This document shows, piece after piece, positions 1 to 8,961 of a stretch of DNA of 64,000 nt (the first letter of the stretch is position 1; each line of letters opens with the position of its first letter). Below the pieces are notes generated by a model. That model was given only the letters and a program-made list of their open reading frames with translations. It was not told the DNA's origin and did no database searches. This DNA comes from UMGS1590 sp900552455. Its GTDB lineage: Bacteria; Bacillota; Peptococcia; Peptococcales; Peptococcaceae. Position numbers and translations under genes: made by a program. The stretch lies in contig OZ007004.1 of assembly GCA_963931105.1 (NCBI GenBank), forward strand, positions 434,001 through 498,000, in the 5' to 3' direction.

Positions 1-16
1 GCTTTTTTGTGCAAAA

Positions 17-463
17 TTATTCAGCGACGACCTGAACCTTGACGGCGATCTTCACTTCTGGATGAAGCTTGATGGTCGCGTTGTAGGTGCCGAGCTCTTT
101 GATCTTGTCGTCGAGGGTGATCTTGCGCTTGTCGAGATCGACGTTGTACTGCGCTTTGATCTCTTCGGCCACTTCCTTGTTGCTGATGGTGCCGAAAAGC
201 TTGCCGTTCGCGCCTTCCTTGGCTTTGATCACGACCTTCTGATCGTTCAGCTTGGAAGCGATGCCTTCGGCCTGCGCTTTTTCGTAGGCGCGTTCTTCAG
301 CTTCCTGAGCCTGCTGCTCAGCGAGCTTTTTCAGATTGCCTTTCGTCGCTTCGACGGCAACATTGTTCTTAAAGAGGAAGTTGTGAGCGTAGCCGCTCTT
401 GACGTCGACGACTTCGCCGCGCTTTCCGACCTTTGGCACATCTTCCGTTAAAATCACTTTCAT
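17..463 (-). CDS. rplI: 50S ribosomal protein L9
   Basis: 148 residues, the full family length. L9 is a large-subunit protein that binds 23S rRNA and helps keep the reading frame. The N-terminal domain opens with MKVILTEDVPKVGKRGEVVD and continues with the conserved GYAHNFLF segment. A long charged helix (about residues 40-75) leads to a C-terminal domain with the GKLFGTISNKEVAEEI segment. The start codon overlaps the stop of the upstream DUF2232 gene as ATGA, with an AAGGAG site inside that gene, so the two are translationally coupled. A DUF2232 (YybS-like) gene next to rplI is a common Bacillota arrangement. Here the pair is the distal end of the histidine operon, which is unusual. The stop lies 17 bases from the window edge, so the downstream neighbour is not visible. 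Confidence 0.97.
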   Translation of the reverse strand: MKVILTEDVPKVGKRGEVVDVKSGYAHNFLFKNNVAVEATKGNLKKLAEQQAQEAEERAYEKAQAEGIASKLNDQKVVIKAKEGANGKLFGTISNKEVAEEIKAQYNVDLDKRKITLDDKIKELGTYNATIKLHPEVKIAVKVQVVAE

Positions 464-1446
464 TGTGTGTTGTCTCCTTTCTGTGATCGCAGCTGGCGAT
501 AGTCGGCGATGCTGTCAAACACGCCGATCACCACAAACACCACGATCAAATACCACCCCATGAGAAATGCCAGCATAAGATAGATCAGCTGGATCATAAA
601 GGGCTTCTCTGTAAATTTCAGCTTGGCAAGGCAGTAAGAAAATCCATCCATCGCCATGCAGGCTGCTCCTATTACCATAACATTTGCGCAGACAATCCAC
701 AAGACCTGATTGTCCAAATGCCGCTCCACAAGCAGCAAAATCCACGCCACGAGAAATGGTACGAGCACCGCTGGCGGCATGAGGATCTCCTGCCATCTTG
801 GCGGATTCACCTGGACTTCTGTGCGCAGCCGCAGACAGAGCGCGTGCAGGAGCAGCAGCACGACAGCGCTGAGAGCAGCATACATGAGCACATAGATCGC
901 CGGCGTGAGCTGCACCGCGAAATGCACGACGCGGGCAAATGTCTGCTCCGCTTCAGCGGCGCTCAGGCCGCTCGTCGCCATGGCGTTAAAGAGATCCATT
1001 TCGTCGGCGGCGCTGAGCATTTCCTCTTCGAGACCACCGGCGAACTGCTGGAGAAATGTTGCGCCGGTGCCGGAAATGAGCATCGTCAGCGCAAGATAGA
1101 GCACTGTGCCGAGCGCCTGCGCCAGCGTCGCTGCAGCGAAGAGCACGCCGTAGCGGCGTTTGCCCTTCACGAGAGATCCGATGACCAGTCCCAGAAACAC
1201 CGAGCGCAGAAAAAAGCTCACGCCGGCGAGCGGTCCCATGAATATCCCCACAAGCAGCGCCGAACAGACGCCACAGGCCAGCGCCATCGGCCGGGACAGC
1301 CAGATCGCTGCCAAGGCCAGCGGCAGCGGCGCCAGAAAACCAAAGAAAAACGGCAGCAGCTGGCTCATAAAGCCGCACACCGCTGCCAACGCCGCCATCA
1401 GCCCGCCGATCGCGACCGGCGAGCGCTGCGGTTGATGCTGACTCAT
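460..1446 (-). CDS. DUF2232 (YybS-like) multi-pass membrane protein
   Basis: 328 residues, strongly hydrophobic, with about eight predicted membrane segments starting near residue 12 (GGLMAALAAVCGFMSQLLPF) and a charged cytoplasmic tail (RQLRSQKGDN). The length, the N-terminal small-residue helix and the position just before rplI match the YybS/DUF2232 family, which has an S-component-like fold and unknown function. The gene begins 11 bases after hisE and ends by a 4-base overlap with rplI, so it sits inside the his-rplI transcription unit. No catalytic motif is seen. Its substrate, if it is a transporter, cannot be inferred. The usual gdpP (yybT) gene between yybS and rplI is absent here. 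Confidence 0.85.
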   Translation of the reverse strand: MSQHQPQRSPVAIGGLMAALAAVCGFMSQLLPFFFGFLAPLPLALAAIWLSRPMALACGVCSALLVGIFMGPLAGVSFFLRSVFLGLVIGSLVKGKRRYGVLFAAATLAQALGTVLYLALTMLISGTGATFLQQFAGGLEEEMLSAADEMDLFNAMATSGLSAAEAEQTFARVVHFAVQLTPAIYVLMYAALSAVVLLLLHALCLRLRTEVQVNPPRWQEILMPPAVLVPFLVAWILLLVERHLDNQVLWIVCANVMVIGAACMAMDGFSYCLAKLKFTEKPFMIQLIYLMLAFLMGWYLIVVFVVIGVFDSIADYRQLRSQKGDNTQ

Positions 1447-1457
1447 GACTGTCCTCC

Positions 1458-1781
1458 TCAGCTGTCGTGGTCGACCTGGTGGAAGGTTTTGAGATTGCCG
1501 ATCTTGCCAGCGCGCTCTGTCAGCAGATCGTCAACGGCAGAGAGCGGAATCCCCTGATCGACCAGCATCACAGTGAGATGATAGAGCAGGTCGGCCACTT
1601 CGCCAACGGTCTCATCCTGCACGCCGTTCTTGGCAGCGATGATGACTTCAGCAGATTCTTCGCCAATTTTTTTGCAGATCTTGTCCAGCCCCTGCTCAAA
1701 AAGATAGCAAGTGTAGGATTTTTCCTGCGGATGTTCGCGGCGGTCGCTGACCACCTGATAGAGATGTTCCATACTTTGCAT
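1458..1781 (-). CDS. hisE: phosphoribosyl-ATP diphosphatase
   Basis: 107 residues, typical for stand-alone HisE. It hydrolyses phosphoribosyl-ATP to phosphoribosyl-AMP plus pyrophosphate, the second step of histidine synthesis. The all-alpha MazG-like fold is recognised from KIGEESAEVIIAAKNG (metal-binding EExxE pattern, about residues 37-52) followed by EVADLLYHLTVML. The first ATG is preferred over the second at codon 4 because GGGGAGG lies ten bases before it and would be too distant from the second. It follows hisI by two bases. HisI and HisE are separate proteins here, not the HisIE fusion of enterobacteria. Confidence 0.95.
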   Translation of the reverse strand: MQSMEHLYQVVSDRREHPQEKSYTCYLFEQGLDKICKKIGEESAEVIIAAKNGVQDETVGEVADLLYHLTVMLVDQGIPLSAVDDLLTERAGKIGNLKTFHQVDHDS

Positions 1782-1783
1782 TG

Positions 1784-2113
1784 TCAGTTGTCCTCCCCGG
1801 AAATGATCGGTTTGAAAAAGCAGCTGTGACTGCCGGTGTGACAGGCTGGACCTGTCTGCTCGACGGTGATGAGCAGCGTGTCGTCGTCACAGTCGCCCAT
1901 CATTTTCACCACGCGCTGCACGTGTCCAGACGTTGCGCCCTTGTTCCAGAGCTCCTGTCGGGAGCGGCTCCAGAACCAGGTGTAGCCGGTTTCGATGGTT
2001 TTCTGCAGACTTTCGCGGTTCATATACGCGAGCATCAGCACCTCGCCAGTGCCGACTTCCTGGATGATGGCGGGAATGAGTTCGCCTTTCTGAAAATATT
2101 TATCTAAATCCAT
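1784..2113 (-). CDS. hisI: phosphoribosyl-AMP cyclohydrolase
   Basis: 109 residues from the ATG at 2113. A longer in-frame extension upstream overlaps hisF and has no ribosome site, so it was rejected. The enzyme opens the adenine ring of phosphoribosyl-AMP. Zinc and magnesium ligands are visible: the DCDDD cluster at residues 74-78 and CHTGSHSC at 91-98. The FWSRSRQELWNKG segment (residues 47-59) is the family signature. A GATAAGGAGACAAT site precedes the start. It lies between hisF and hisE in the operon with a gap of about ten bases to hisF. Confidence 0.96.
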   Translation of the reverse strand: MDLDKYFQKGELIPAIIQEVGTGEVLMLAYMNRESLQKTIETGYTWFWSRSRQELWNKGATSGHVQRVVKMMGDCDDDTLLITVEQTGPACHTGSHSCFFKPIISGEDN

Positions 2114-2123
2114 GATTGTCTCC

Positions 2124-2879
2124 TTATCGTGCCGGAATGCCACGGGCGCGCATGGCATCCTTGACTTCGTCGATCGTAAGCTCGCCGTAGTGGAAAAGAG
2201 ACGCTGCCAGCGCTGCGTCACAGCCAGTGGCTGCAAACACATCGGCAAAATCGTCGACCGAGCCAGCGCCGCCGGAAGCGATGACCGGAATGTTCACGAG
2301 ATCGCAGACGGCTTTCGTCATCTCCAGATCGTAGCCGGCTTTGGTGCCGTCGGCGTCCATCGAGGTCAGGAGGATCTCGCCGGCACCGCGTTCTTCCAGC
2401 TCCTGTACCCATTCGAGCAGATCTTTTCCCGTGTCGATGCGGCCGCCGTTGATCACAACGTGCCAGCTGCCGTCGTCCACACGCTTGGCGTCAACCGCCG
2501 CAACGATACACTGACGGCCGAAAAGCTTTGCCGCTTCGTTGATGAGCTCAGGATTGCGCACAGCTGCAGAATTGATGCCAACCTTGTCGCTGCCGGCGCG
2601 CAGCGTGTCGCGCACGTCGTCGATGGTGCGGATGCCGCCGCCAACGGTCAGCGGCACGAACACCACTTCGGCGGTGCGGCGCACAACGTCGAGCATGGTG
2701 GCGCGGCCTTCGTGGCTGGCGGTGATGTCAAGAAAAACGATCTCGTCGGCGCCACTGTCGCTGTATTGCTTCGCCAGCTCCACAGGATCGCCGACTTCTT
2801 TGATGCCGACGAAATTAATCCCCTTGACGACTTTGCCGTCGCGCACATCCAGGCATGGAATGATTCGTTTTGCGAGCAT
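2124..2879 (-). CDS. hisF: imidazole glycerol phosphate synthase, cyclase subunit
   Basis: 251-residue TIM barrel that with HisH converts PRFAR and glutamine-derived ammonia to imidazole glycerol phosphate and AICAR. It opens LAKRIIPCLDVRDGKVVKG. The catalytic pair Asp11 and Asp130 is present (AAVDAKR), and phosphate-binding loops GGGIRT and ASGGAGS are intact. Start choice: a GTG two codons upstream would overlap the hisA stop as GTGA, but AAGGAGG lies only one base from it and seven bases from the ATG at 2879, so the ATG is chosen. The partner hisH is two genes upstream, with hisA between them. Confidence 0.96.
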   Translation of the reverse strand: MLAKRIIPCLDVRDGKVVKGINFVGIKEVGDPVELAKQYSDSGADEIVFLDITASHEGRATMLDVVRRTAEVVFVPLTVGGGIRTIDDVRDTLRAGSDKVGINSAAVRNPELINEAAKLFGRQCIVAAVDAKRVDDGSWHVVINGGRIDTGKDLLEWVQELEERGAGEILLTSMDADGTKAGYDLEMTKAVCDLVNIPVIASGGAGSVDDFADVFAATGCDAALAASLFHYGELTIDEVKDAMRARGIPAR

Positions 2880-2881
2880 CG

Positions 2882-3604
2882 TCACGCCTCCTTTGCCAGA
2901 GCCAGCGCTTCTTCAAGAGAGAGCGTGCCTTCGTAGAGGGATTTGCCGCAGATCGCGCCGTAGCAGCCGCAGGCTTTCAGCGCAGCGATGTTGGAAATAT
3001 CGCGGATGCCGCCACTGGCGATGATGCGCACGCTTGGGCAGGCTGCGATGAGCGCTTCATAATCAGCGAGGGTCGGCCCGGTAAGGGTGCCGTCCTTGGC
3101 GATGTCGGTGTAGATGATGGTCTGCACGCCGGCTTCTGCCATGGCTTTCGCGAGATCGACGAAGTGCACATCGGAATCCTCCAGCCAGCCGCCGCCGCGC
3201 ACGCGTCCGTCTTTGGCGTCGATGCCGACAGCGATCTTGTCGCCGTATTTTTTCACGGCTTCGCGCACGAGCGCCGGATCGTGCAGCGCCACAGAGCCGA
3301 GGATGACGCGGCTGATCCCGGCGGAAAGATAGCCGTCGATATCAGCCATCGTGCGAATGCCGCCGCCGAGCTCAACCTTCAGCGTCGTTTCTCGTGCGAC
3401 GGAAAGGAAAATATCTGCGTTCACCGGATGGCCCTCGCAGGCGCCGTCGAGATCCACCATGTGGATCCACTCAGCACCGGCGGCTTCAAACTGGCGCGCT
3501 GTTTCGAGCGCATCCTGCGCCACCTGATGCACGGTGTCGAAGCTGCCCTGATACAGGCGCACCGGCGTACGGTCCTTGATGTCAATCGCTGGTAATAAGA
3601 TCAT
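2882..3604 (-). CDS. hisA: ProFAR isomerase (phosphoribosylformimino-AICAR-phosphate isomerase)
   Basis: 240-residue beta-alpha barrel catalysing the Amadori rearrangement of ProFAR to PRFAR. Catalytic Asp8 (LPAIDIKDRTPVRL) and Asp129 (VGIDAKDGRV) are present, with GGGIRT (residues 80-85) and ASGGI phosphate loops. It is the half-barrel-duplicated relative of HisF, which follows immediately. Its ATG overlaps the hisH stop as ATGA. There is no sign of the bifunctional PriA variant of actinobacteria, as a separate tryptophan context is lacking; that part is inference. Confidence 0.96.
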   Translation of the reverse strand: MILLPAIDIKDRTPVRLYQGSFDTVHQVAQDALETARQFEAAGAEWIHMVDLDGACEGHPVNADIFLSVARETTLKVELGGGIRTMADIDGYLSAGISRVILGSVALHDPALVREAVKKYGDKIAVGIDAKDGRVRGGGWLEDSDVHFVDLAKAMAEAGVQTIIYTDIAKDGTLTGPTLADYEALIAACPSVRIIASGGIRDISNIAALKACGCYGAICGKSLYEGTLSLEEALALAKEA

Positions 3605-4203
3605 CCGACCAACCTCCCAAAATTTTTCAAAATGCGCAGACCCACGTCGCCGCTTTTTTCCGGATGGAACTGGCAGCCAAAGATCTGATCCCGCCAGACC
3701 ATGCCTGGAAATGTCTCGCCGTAGGTTGTTGCGAGGGCGACGTAGCGGTCGTCGGTGTCAGCGCAGAATGAGTGAACATAGTAAAAATAGCTGTCGTCAG
3801 AAATGCCTTCTGTGAGCGGGCAATCGTGCAGAAGATGAGCGGTGTTCCAGCCGATGTGCGGCAGCTTCTGCCCGCCGGCGTCGAGCTCGCGCACGATGCC
3901 TGGCAAGAGACCGAGGCCTTTCGTGATGCCGAACTCACGCCCTTCTTCGAAGAGCAGCTGGTGGCCCAGACAGATACCGAGGAACGGTTTTTTCTCCGCT
4001 TCTTCCTGCAACAGCGCCACAAGTCCTGCGGCGGTGAGCTTTTCCATGGCGTCTGCAAAAGCGCCGACGCCTGGCAGAATGATGCCATCGGCGGCAGCGA
4101 TCTCCCCGGCGTCGCGGCTCACGACGTGGTCGAGATCCAGATAGCGCAGCGCGTTGCACACGCTGAAGAGATTTCCGGCACCGTAATCAATGACTGCGAT
4201 CAT
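3601..4203 (-). CDS. hisH: imidazole glycerol phosphate synthase, glutaminase subunit
   Basis: 200-residue class-I glutamine amidotransferase that feeds ammonia to HisF. The catalytic triad is readable: nucleophile Cys78 in GICLGHQLL, His180 and Glu182 in QFHPEKS. The oxyanion-strand motif PGVGAF is at residues 44-49. It begins by a 4-base overlap with the hisB stop and ends with one into hisA, so translation of the four genes is coupled. Length and all motifs are normal. Confidence 0.96.
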   Translation of the reverse strand: MIAVIDYGAGNLFSVCNALRYLDLDHVVSRDAGEIAAADGIILPGVGAFADAMEKLTAAGLVALLQEEAEKKPFLGICLGHQLLFEEGREFGITKGLGLLPGIVRELDAGGQKLPHIGWNTAHLLHDCPLTEGISDDSYFYYVHSFCADTDDRYVALATTYGETFPGMVWRDQIFGCQFHPEKSGDVGLRILKNFGRLVG

Positions 4204-4775
4204 GCCAACACCCCTTTTGTCGAAAGTACACCGCCGTCGCGTGGCGCCAGCGCTGCGGCGAGCGCGTGCGCGACGGCTTTGAAGATGCCCTCCACGATGT
4301 GGTGGGCGTTTTTGCCATAGAGCGCTTCGATGTGAAGCGTGATGCCAGCGTTCATCGCAAAAGCGCGGAAAAATTCTTCGGTGAGCTCGGTGTCGTATTC
4401 GCCGATCATTGGCGCGCTCACCTCGGCGTGGTAAACGAGGAACGGCCGACCGCTGACGTCGACCACGGCACGGCAGAGCGCTTCGTCCATCGGGATATAC
4501 GCCGAGCCGTAGCGCTGGATGCCCATTTTGTCGACGAGATCCGCCAGCGCCTGACCGAGCACGATGCCGATGTCCTCGACGCTGTGGTGCCCGTCTACCC
4601 AGGTGTCGCCCTCACAGTTCAGCACCAGGCCCCAGCCTGCGTGCACAGCCAGCGCTGTGAGCATGTGGTCAAAAAATCCGATGCCACTGGCGATGCGCAC
4701 CTCGCCGCCGTCCAGATTGAGGAAAAGCTGGATGGTGGTTTCCTTCGTTTCTCTTTCTTTGGCAATGCTTCTCAT
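4200..4775 (-). CDS. hisB: imidazoleglycerol-phosphate dehydratase
   Basis: 191 residues, a monofunctional IGPD that dehydrates imidazole glycerol phosphate to imidazole acetol phosphate. Manganese-binding motifs are intact: GFFDHMLTALAVH near residue 33, DGHHSVEDIGI near residue 61, and the C-terminal HHIVEG segment near residue 159. It lacks the N-terminal histidinol-phosphatase domain found in enterobacterial HisB. No histidinol phosphatase gene is recognisable in the operon, so that activity must be encoded elsewhere. It overlaps hisC and hisH by four bases each. Confidence 0.96.
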   Translation of the reverse strand: MRSIAKERETKETTIQLFLNLDGGEVRIASGIGFFDHMLTALAVHAGWGLVLNCEGDTWVDGHHSVEDIGIVLGQALADLVDKMGIQRYGSAYIPMDEALCRAVVDVSGRPFLVYHAEVSAPMIGEYDTELTEEFFRAFAMNAGITLHIEALYGKNAHHIVEGIFKAVAHALAAALAPRDGGVLSTKGVLA

Positions 4776-5830
4776 GCTTCCAGCTCCTTCAGCACAGCCG
4801 TGAGCGCGTTCACGCAGGCTGCGTTTTCTTCAGGCGTGCCGCTGTTGATGCGCAGGCCATTTGCCTGTGGCTGGCGGATGAGCACGCCGTGCTCCTGCAT
4901 CTTGGCAAAAATCTCCGACGCTTTGTCGGTGACGATGTAGACAAAGTTTGTCGACGTTGGCAGCATTTTTTCAAGCACGCTGGAATTTTCTACGATCGGC
5001 GTGAGCGCTGCCACGAGTTCGCGGGTGCTGGCCTTGATCGTATCGATCGCTGCGCGCAGCTCGTCGCCATGCTGCAGCACACAGGTCGCCAGCGCCTGCG
5101 TGAGACGCCCGACGTTGTAATACGCCTTGGCGTTCTGCAAAAGTGTCGTCAGCTCCGGCGTGGTGATCGTGAAGCCGACACGCAGCCCAGCGAGGCCGAT
5201 GGCTTTCGAGCAGGTTTTGAGCACAATGAGATTTTCGCGCTTGCCAGCGAGATCGAGCACGCTCTCGTCGGCGAAATCCATGTACGCTTCGTCGACAACG
5301 ACGAGCCCGTCGAAGCCGTCAATAAGCCGCAGCACATCTGCGCGCGGCACGACGACGCCGGTCGGGTTGCAGGGATTGGAGAAGATGATCATGGCAGCGT
5401 CCTTCTCCTGCGCAAAGGCGAGCAGGTGGTCGACGTTCGTGTGATAATTCTCCTGTTCGTAGACGAACTGTTCAACGTCGTTGAGATACGCGCCAGCGCC
5501 GTACATCGAAAAATCCGGCGATACGGTGACAACACGGTCGCCTGGCGCAACGAGCGCAGCATAGAGCAGCTCGATGTGCTCGTCGGAGCCATTGCCGGCG
5601 GTGACGTTCTGCCAGTCGAGTCCGTAGAGATCGGCGTAGGTGCGGCAGAGTTCTTCAGCGCGAGGATCTGGATAGCGGTTGAAATCGCAGCTGTCGAGGA
5701 TCGCGTGGAACTCAGCCATCATCTCTGCGGACGGACGGACGAAGCTCTCGTTGGCGTTCAATATCACCGGACAAGGCTGGCCGCCGGGGCTGTATGGGGG
5801 TCTTCCCTGAAATCGTTTGCTGATTCTCAT
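4772..5830 (-). CDS. hisC: histidinol-phosphate aminotransferase
   Basis: 352-residue fold-type I PLP enzyme transferring the glutamate amino group to imidazole acetol phosphate. The PLP lysine is Lys209 in LKTCSKAIGLAGLRVGF. The NPCNPTG loop (residues 152-158) and VVVDEAYMDF (177-186) bind the cofactor ring. The N-terminal segment ILNANESF matches the family substrate loop. It starts with a 4-base overlap into hisD and ends overlapping hisB. Some HisC proteins also act on aromatic amino acids; nothing here decides that. Confidence 0.95.
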   Translation of the reverse strand: MRISKRFQGRPPYSPGGQPCPVILNANESFVRPSAEMMAEFHAILDSCDFNRYPDPRAEELCRTYADLYGLDWQNVTAGNGSDEHIELLYAALVAPGDRVVTVSPDFSMYGAGAYLNDVEQFVYEQENYHTNVDHLLAFAQEKDAAMIIFSNPCNPTGVVVPRADVLRLIDGFDGLVVVDEAYMDFADESVLDLAGKRENLIVLKTCSKAIGLAGLRVGFTITTPELTTLLQNAKAYYNVGRLTQALATCVLQHGDELRAAIDTIKASTRELVAALTPIVENSSVLEKMLPTSTNFVYIVTDKASEIFAKMQEHGVLIRQPQANGLRINSGTPEENAACVNALTAVLKELEA

Positions 5831-7116
5831 TGTTCCTTCCTCACTTTCACTGCATTGGCGTGCGCCGTCAGCCCTTCGGCTTCGGCGAAACGGATGATGT
5901 CATCGGCGCCGTTCAAGAGCGCCTGTTTGCTGTAGGCGGTGAAGCCCATGCGCTTGTAGAAGCTGTCGACGCCGAGCGGCGAAAAGAAACGGGCGGTGCC
6001 GCTGGTTGGGAGCACATGGTTGGCGCCGGCGTAATAATCGCCGACAGGCTCCGGTGTCCAGTCGCCGAGGAAGACAGAGCCGGCGTTTTCGACACGGCCG
6101 AGGTATTGCTCCGGCTGGGCGACGGCGAGCTCGAGATGCTCCGGTGCGACGGCGTTGGCGTAATCGATGCAGGCGTCGATGTCAGGGAAAACGACGATGA
6201 CGCCGTAATCTGCCATGGACTGGCGGATGATCTCAGCGCGGGACAGCGTTTCAAGCTGACGCGCAAGCTCGCCCTTCACAGCCTCCGCCAGCGCTGCTGA
6301 ATCCGTCAGGAGCACGCCGCCGGCGAGCACATCGTGCTCACACTGGCTCATGAGATCGGCGGCAACAAAGCGCGGATCGGCATTTTCATCGGCGACGATG
6401 AGGATCTCGCTCGGACCGGCGATCATATCGATATCGACGACGCCGTAGAGCAAACGTTTGGCGGTTGCCACGAAAATATTTCCCGGGCCGACGATCTTGT
6501 CCACCTGTGGGATCGTTTCCGTGCCGTAAGCGAGCGCCGCCACAGCCTGCGCACCACCAACCATGTAGATGCGGTCAACGCCGGCGACCGCCGCTGCCGC
6601 GAGGATGACATCGCGCGGTTTGCCCTCGGCGTTTGGCGGCGTCACCATGACGAGCTCCGGCACGCCGGCGATCTTCGCCGGGATCGCGTTCATCAGAACA
6701 GACGACGGATAGGCCGCCGTGCCACCTGGCACATAGAGGCCGACGCGTTTCAGCGGACGCACGCGCTGGCCCATCATCGAGCCGTCCTCGCGGAAATCCA
6801 CGTAGCTTTCCTGCACCTGCTGCTGGTGGAAGCGACGGATGTTCACTGCCGCGCGCTCCATCGCACCGAGCAGCTCGGCATCGATGCGCGATTTTGCATC
6901 GGCGATCTCTGCCGCTTCGATCACGCGGATCGGTCCTTCGGCGTGGTCAAATTTTGCGCTGTAGCGCGTCACGGCGGCATCGCCTTCGCGGCGCACGTCA
7001 TCCAAAATATCCTGCACAGCGCGGGTCACGTCGGCGTTTGTTTCCTGCTGACGCGCCTTCAGCGCCTGTAAATAATCAAATTCCGCTTTTCCATCGCTGA
7101 TGATCGTCTGGATCAT
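5827..7116 (-). CDS. hisD: histidinol dehydrogenase
   Basis: 429 residues, full length. It performs the last two NAD-dependent oxidations from histidinol to histidine. Recognised from GLYVPGGTAAYPSSVLMNAIPA, the NAD-binding GAQAVAALAYGT region, the GPGN motif and the catalytic/zinc segment VAPEHLEL. The final GANHVLPTSGTARF segment holds another zinc ligand. It overlaps hisG and hisC by four bases each. No frameshift or missing motif is seen. Confidence 0.97.
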   Translation of the reverse strand: MIQTIISDGKAEFDYLQALKARQQETNADVTRAVQDILDDVRREGDAAVTRYSAKFDHAEGPIRVIEAAEIADAKSRIDAELLGAMERAAVNIRRFHQQQVQESYVDFREDGSMMGQRVRPLKRVGLYVPGGTAAYPSSVLMNAIPAKIAGVPELVMVTPPNAEGKPRDVILAAAAVAGVDRIYMVGGAQAVAALAYGTETIPQVDKIVGPGNIFVATAKRLLYGVVDIDMIAGPSEILIVADENADPRFVAADLMSQCEHDVLAGGVLLTDSAALAEAVKGELARQLETLSRAEIIRQSMADYGVIVVFPDIDACIDYANAVAPEHLELAVAQPEQYLGRVENAGSVFLGDWTPEPVGDYYAGANHVLPTSGTARFFSPLGVDSFYKRMGFTAYSKQALLNGADDIIRFAEAEGLTAHANAVKVRKEQ

Positions 7117-7742
7117 GCCTCTTCCTCCTTCAATCTTTCGATCTTGTCGATGAGCGTGTTGATCTCATCCTTCTTCAGCTTCATGCTGACGACGTTCACG
7201 ATCAGCCGCGCGCTCACCTGCATCACGTCCTCAATGGCGACGAGGCCGTTTTCGCGCAGCGTGTTTCCTGTCTCAACGAGATCGACGATGCCATCGACGA
7301 GCCCCAACAGTGGCGCCAGCTCGACAGAGCCTTCGATCTTGATGATATCAACATCCATGCCCTTGCGCGCAAAATAATCGCGGGTCACATGCGGATACTT
7401 GCTGGCCAGACGCTTCACATCGTAGCCGTCGTAGAAATCGGCGCCCTCCGGCACAGCCAGCGCGAAGCGGCATTTGCCAAAGCCGAGATCGAGCACCTCG
7501 TAGAATGCGCCGCCGCGCTCAAAGATCGTGTCCTTGCCGACGACGCCAATGTCGCAGACACCGTGCTCCACATAGGTGATAACGTCCGGCGCCTTGGCGA
7601 GCACGACAGTGATGTCGTCGCCCACCGGCAGGATCAGCTTGCGGCCTTTATTTTCAAACGCGCTCACATCGAGCCCCATTTTTTCAAAAAGAGCGACGGT
7701 GGATTTTTCCAACCGGCCCTTTGTTAATGCGATCTTAAGCAT
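7113..7742 (-). CDS. hisG: ATP phosphoribosyltransferase, short-form catalytic subunit
   Basis: 209 residues from the ATG at 7742 (MLKIALTKGRLE), the short HisG form that lacks the C-terminal allosteric domain and needs HisZ. It condenses ATP and PRPP in the committed step of histidine synthesis. The PRPP-binding loop is DLVETGNTLRENGL near residue 166. An upstream in-frame GTG would add ten residues inside hisZ but lacks a conserved sequence. The start lies eight bases inside the end of hisZ, which supports coupled synthesis of the two subunits of the hetero-octamer. Confidence 0.96.
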   Translation of the reverse strand: MLKIALTKGRLEKSTVALFEKMGLDVSAFENKGRKLILPVGDDITVVLAKAPDVITYVEHGVCDIGVVGKDTIFERGGAFYEVLDLGFGKCRFALAVPEGADFYDGYDVKRLASKYPHVTRDYFARKGMDVDIIKIEGSVELAPLLGLVDGIVDLVETGNTLRENGLVAIEDVMQVSARLIVNVVSMKLKKDEINTLIDKIERLKEEEA

Positions 7743-8937
7743 TGTCCACCTCCAGCCATTCTGCGTGGTCATTGTGATAATGGATCACCGTCGGAATGCC
7801 GCGCTCCTTCGCTTCGGCGATGGCGCCTTCCAGAGAATCTGCCAGCGACCATTCGGCGCACATCTTGCGCGCGCTCATCCACTGAAACGCCGCCGGCATT
7901 TCGGCGAGATCGGCGTAAACGAGATCGAGCGTTGAGTAGAACAGCGGATTCTGCTTGAGCATGACTTCCGCCAGCTGATCCACGCTGACCCCAAAACCGA
8001 TGGCCGCCGCGTCCATGCCAAAATCCGCGAGCAGATGGTCGTAGCGACCGCCACTGAGCACCGCCTGTCCAGCGCCGCCGATGTAGCCGCGGAAGATCAG
8101 GCTGGAATAATAATCCGCCTGGTTGATCAGCCCGAGATCGATGATGATCTTGTCGGCCAGATCCATCGCTTCAAACTGGGCGTAGATCCAGGCCAGCTTG
8201 TCGATGGCGTCGGTGATCGCCGGATCCAGCCCGTCCGTCAGTCGGCGCGCTTCAATGAGGGTTTCGCGCCCACCGAAGAGACGCGGCAGCTTGCGCAGCA
8301 CCTGCGCCGCTGGTTTTTCACTGTGGCGCTCGAGGATATCGTTCAGCGCCGAGTAGTTTTTTTCCTCCACGGCAGTGAAGAGGGCGTCGCGCTCCAGCTC
8401 GTCAATATCCAGCATTGCCACGAGGGATTTGAAAATGCCAACGTGGCCGATCTCCAGACGATAATCCTCGCCCATGTCGATCGTCACGAACACATCGCAG
8501 GCCATTTTGAGAATGTCCATGTCCGCCTTCGCGCCCTGCGCGCCGATCACTTCGACGCCCATCTGCCGCATTTCGTGGCTGATGCCGTCGAGCGTGCGGC
8601 TCGTGCGGTAAACCGTCTGGTCGTAGCAGAGACGCAGCGGCATGATTCTGTTCTTATATTTTGTCGCCACCAGCCGCGCCATCGGGATCGTCGAATCCGG
8701 ACGCATGACGATGAGCCGTCCGTTGCGATCGCTCAGCTTATACATACTCTCCGCTGGAAAATATTTTCCGGCAGAGCCAAAAACATCAAAATATTCGATC
8801 CCCGGCGTGCGCACCTCGCGAAAACCGCGGCAGTAGAAAAATGTGCGCAGACTACGTTCGATATGGCTCTGCGCTTCGCTCGCTTCGAAAAGAACGTCGC
8901 GGGTACCTTCTGGGGTGAGTTTGGAATAGTTCTTCAT
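7735..8937 (-). CDS. hisZ: ATP phosphoribosyltransferase regulatory subunit
   Basis: 400-residue histidyl-tRNA-synthetase paralogue that acts as the regulatory subunit of short-form HisG. The class-II synthetase-like core shows MRPDSTIPMARLVATKY (motif 2 region near residue 76) and GGRYDHLLADFG near residue 297, while the anticodon-binding domain is much reduced. First gene of the operon: AAAGGAG lies eight bases before the ATG, and a good sigma-A promoter is 25-50 bases upstream. The leader is too short for an attenuator or T-box, so control is presumably at initiation or by HisZ feedback (inference). Confidence 0.94.
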   Translation of the reverse strand: MKNYSKLTPEGTRDVLFEASEAQSHIERSLRTFFYCRGFREVRTPGIEYFDVFGSAGKYFPAESMYKLSDRNGRLIVMRPDSTIPMARLVATKYKNRIMPLRLCYDQTVYRTSRTLDGISHEMRQMGVEVIGAQGAKADMDILKMACDVFVTIDMGEDYRLEIGHVGIFKSLVAMLDIDELERDALFTAVEEKNYSALNDILERHSEKPAAQVLRKLPRLFGGRETLIEARRLTDGLDPAITDAIDKLAWIYAQFEAMDLADKIIIDLGLINQADYYSSLIFRGYIGGAGQAVLSGGRYDHLLADFGMDAAAIGFGVSVDQLAEVMLKQNPLFYSTLDLVYADLAEMPAAFQWMSARKMCAEWSLADSLEGAIAEAKERGIPTVIHYHNDHAEWLEVDNA

Positions 8938-8961
8938 TGATCGTGCTCCTTTCGCTTTATT

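Noticed and set aside
44..451. Plus-strand frame opposite rplI
   Set aside because: Shadow of the ribosomal protein gene.
2883..2885. GTG start for hisF overlapping the hisA stop
   Set aside because: The ribosome site lies one base away from it but seven bases from the ATG at 2879.
8938..8961. T-box or histidine attenuator before hisZ
   Set aside because: The promoter leaves a leader of under 25 bases, too short for either.
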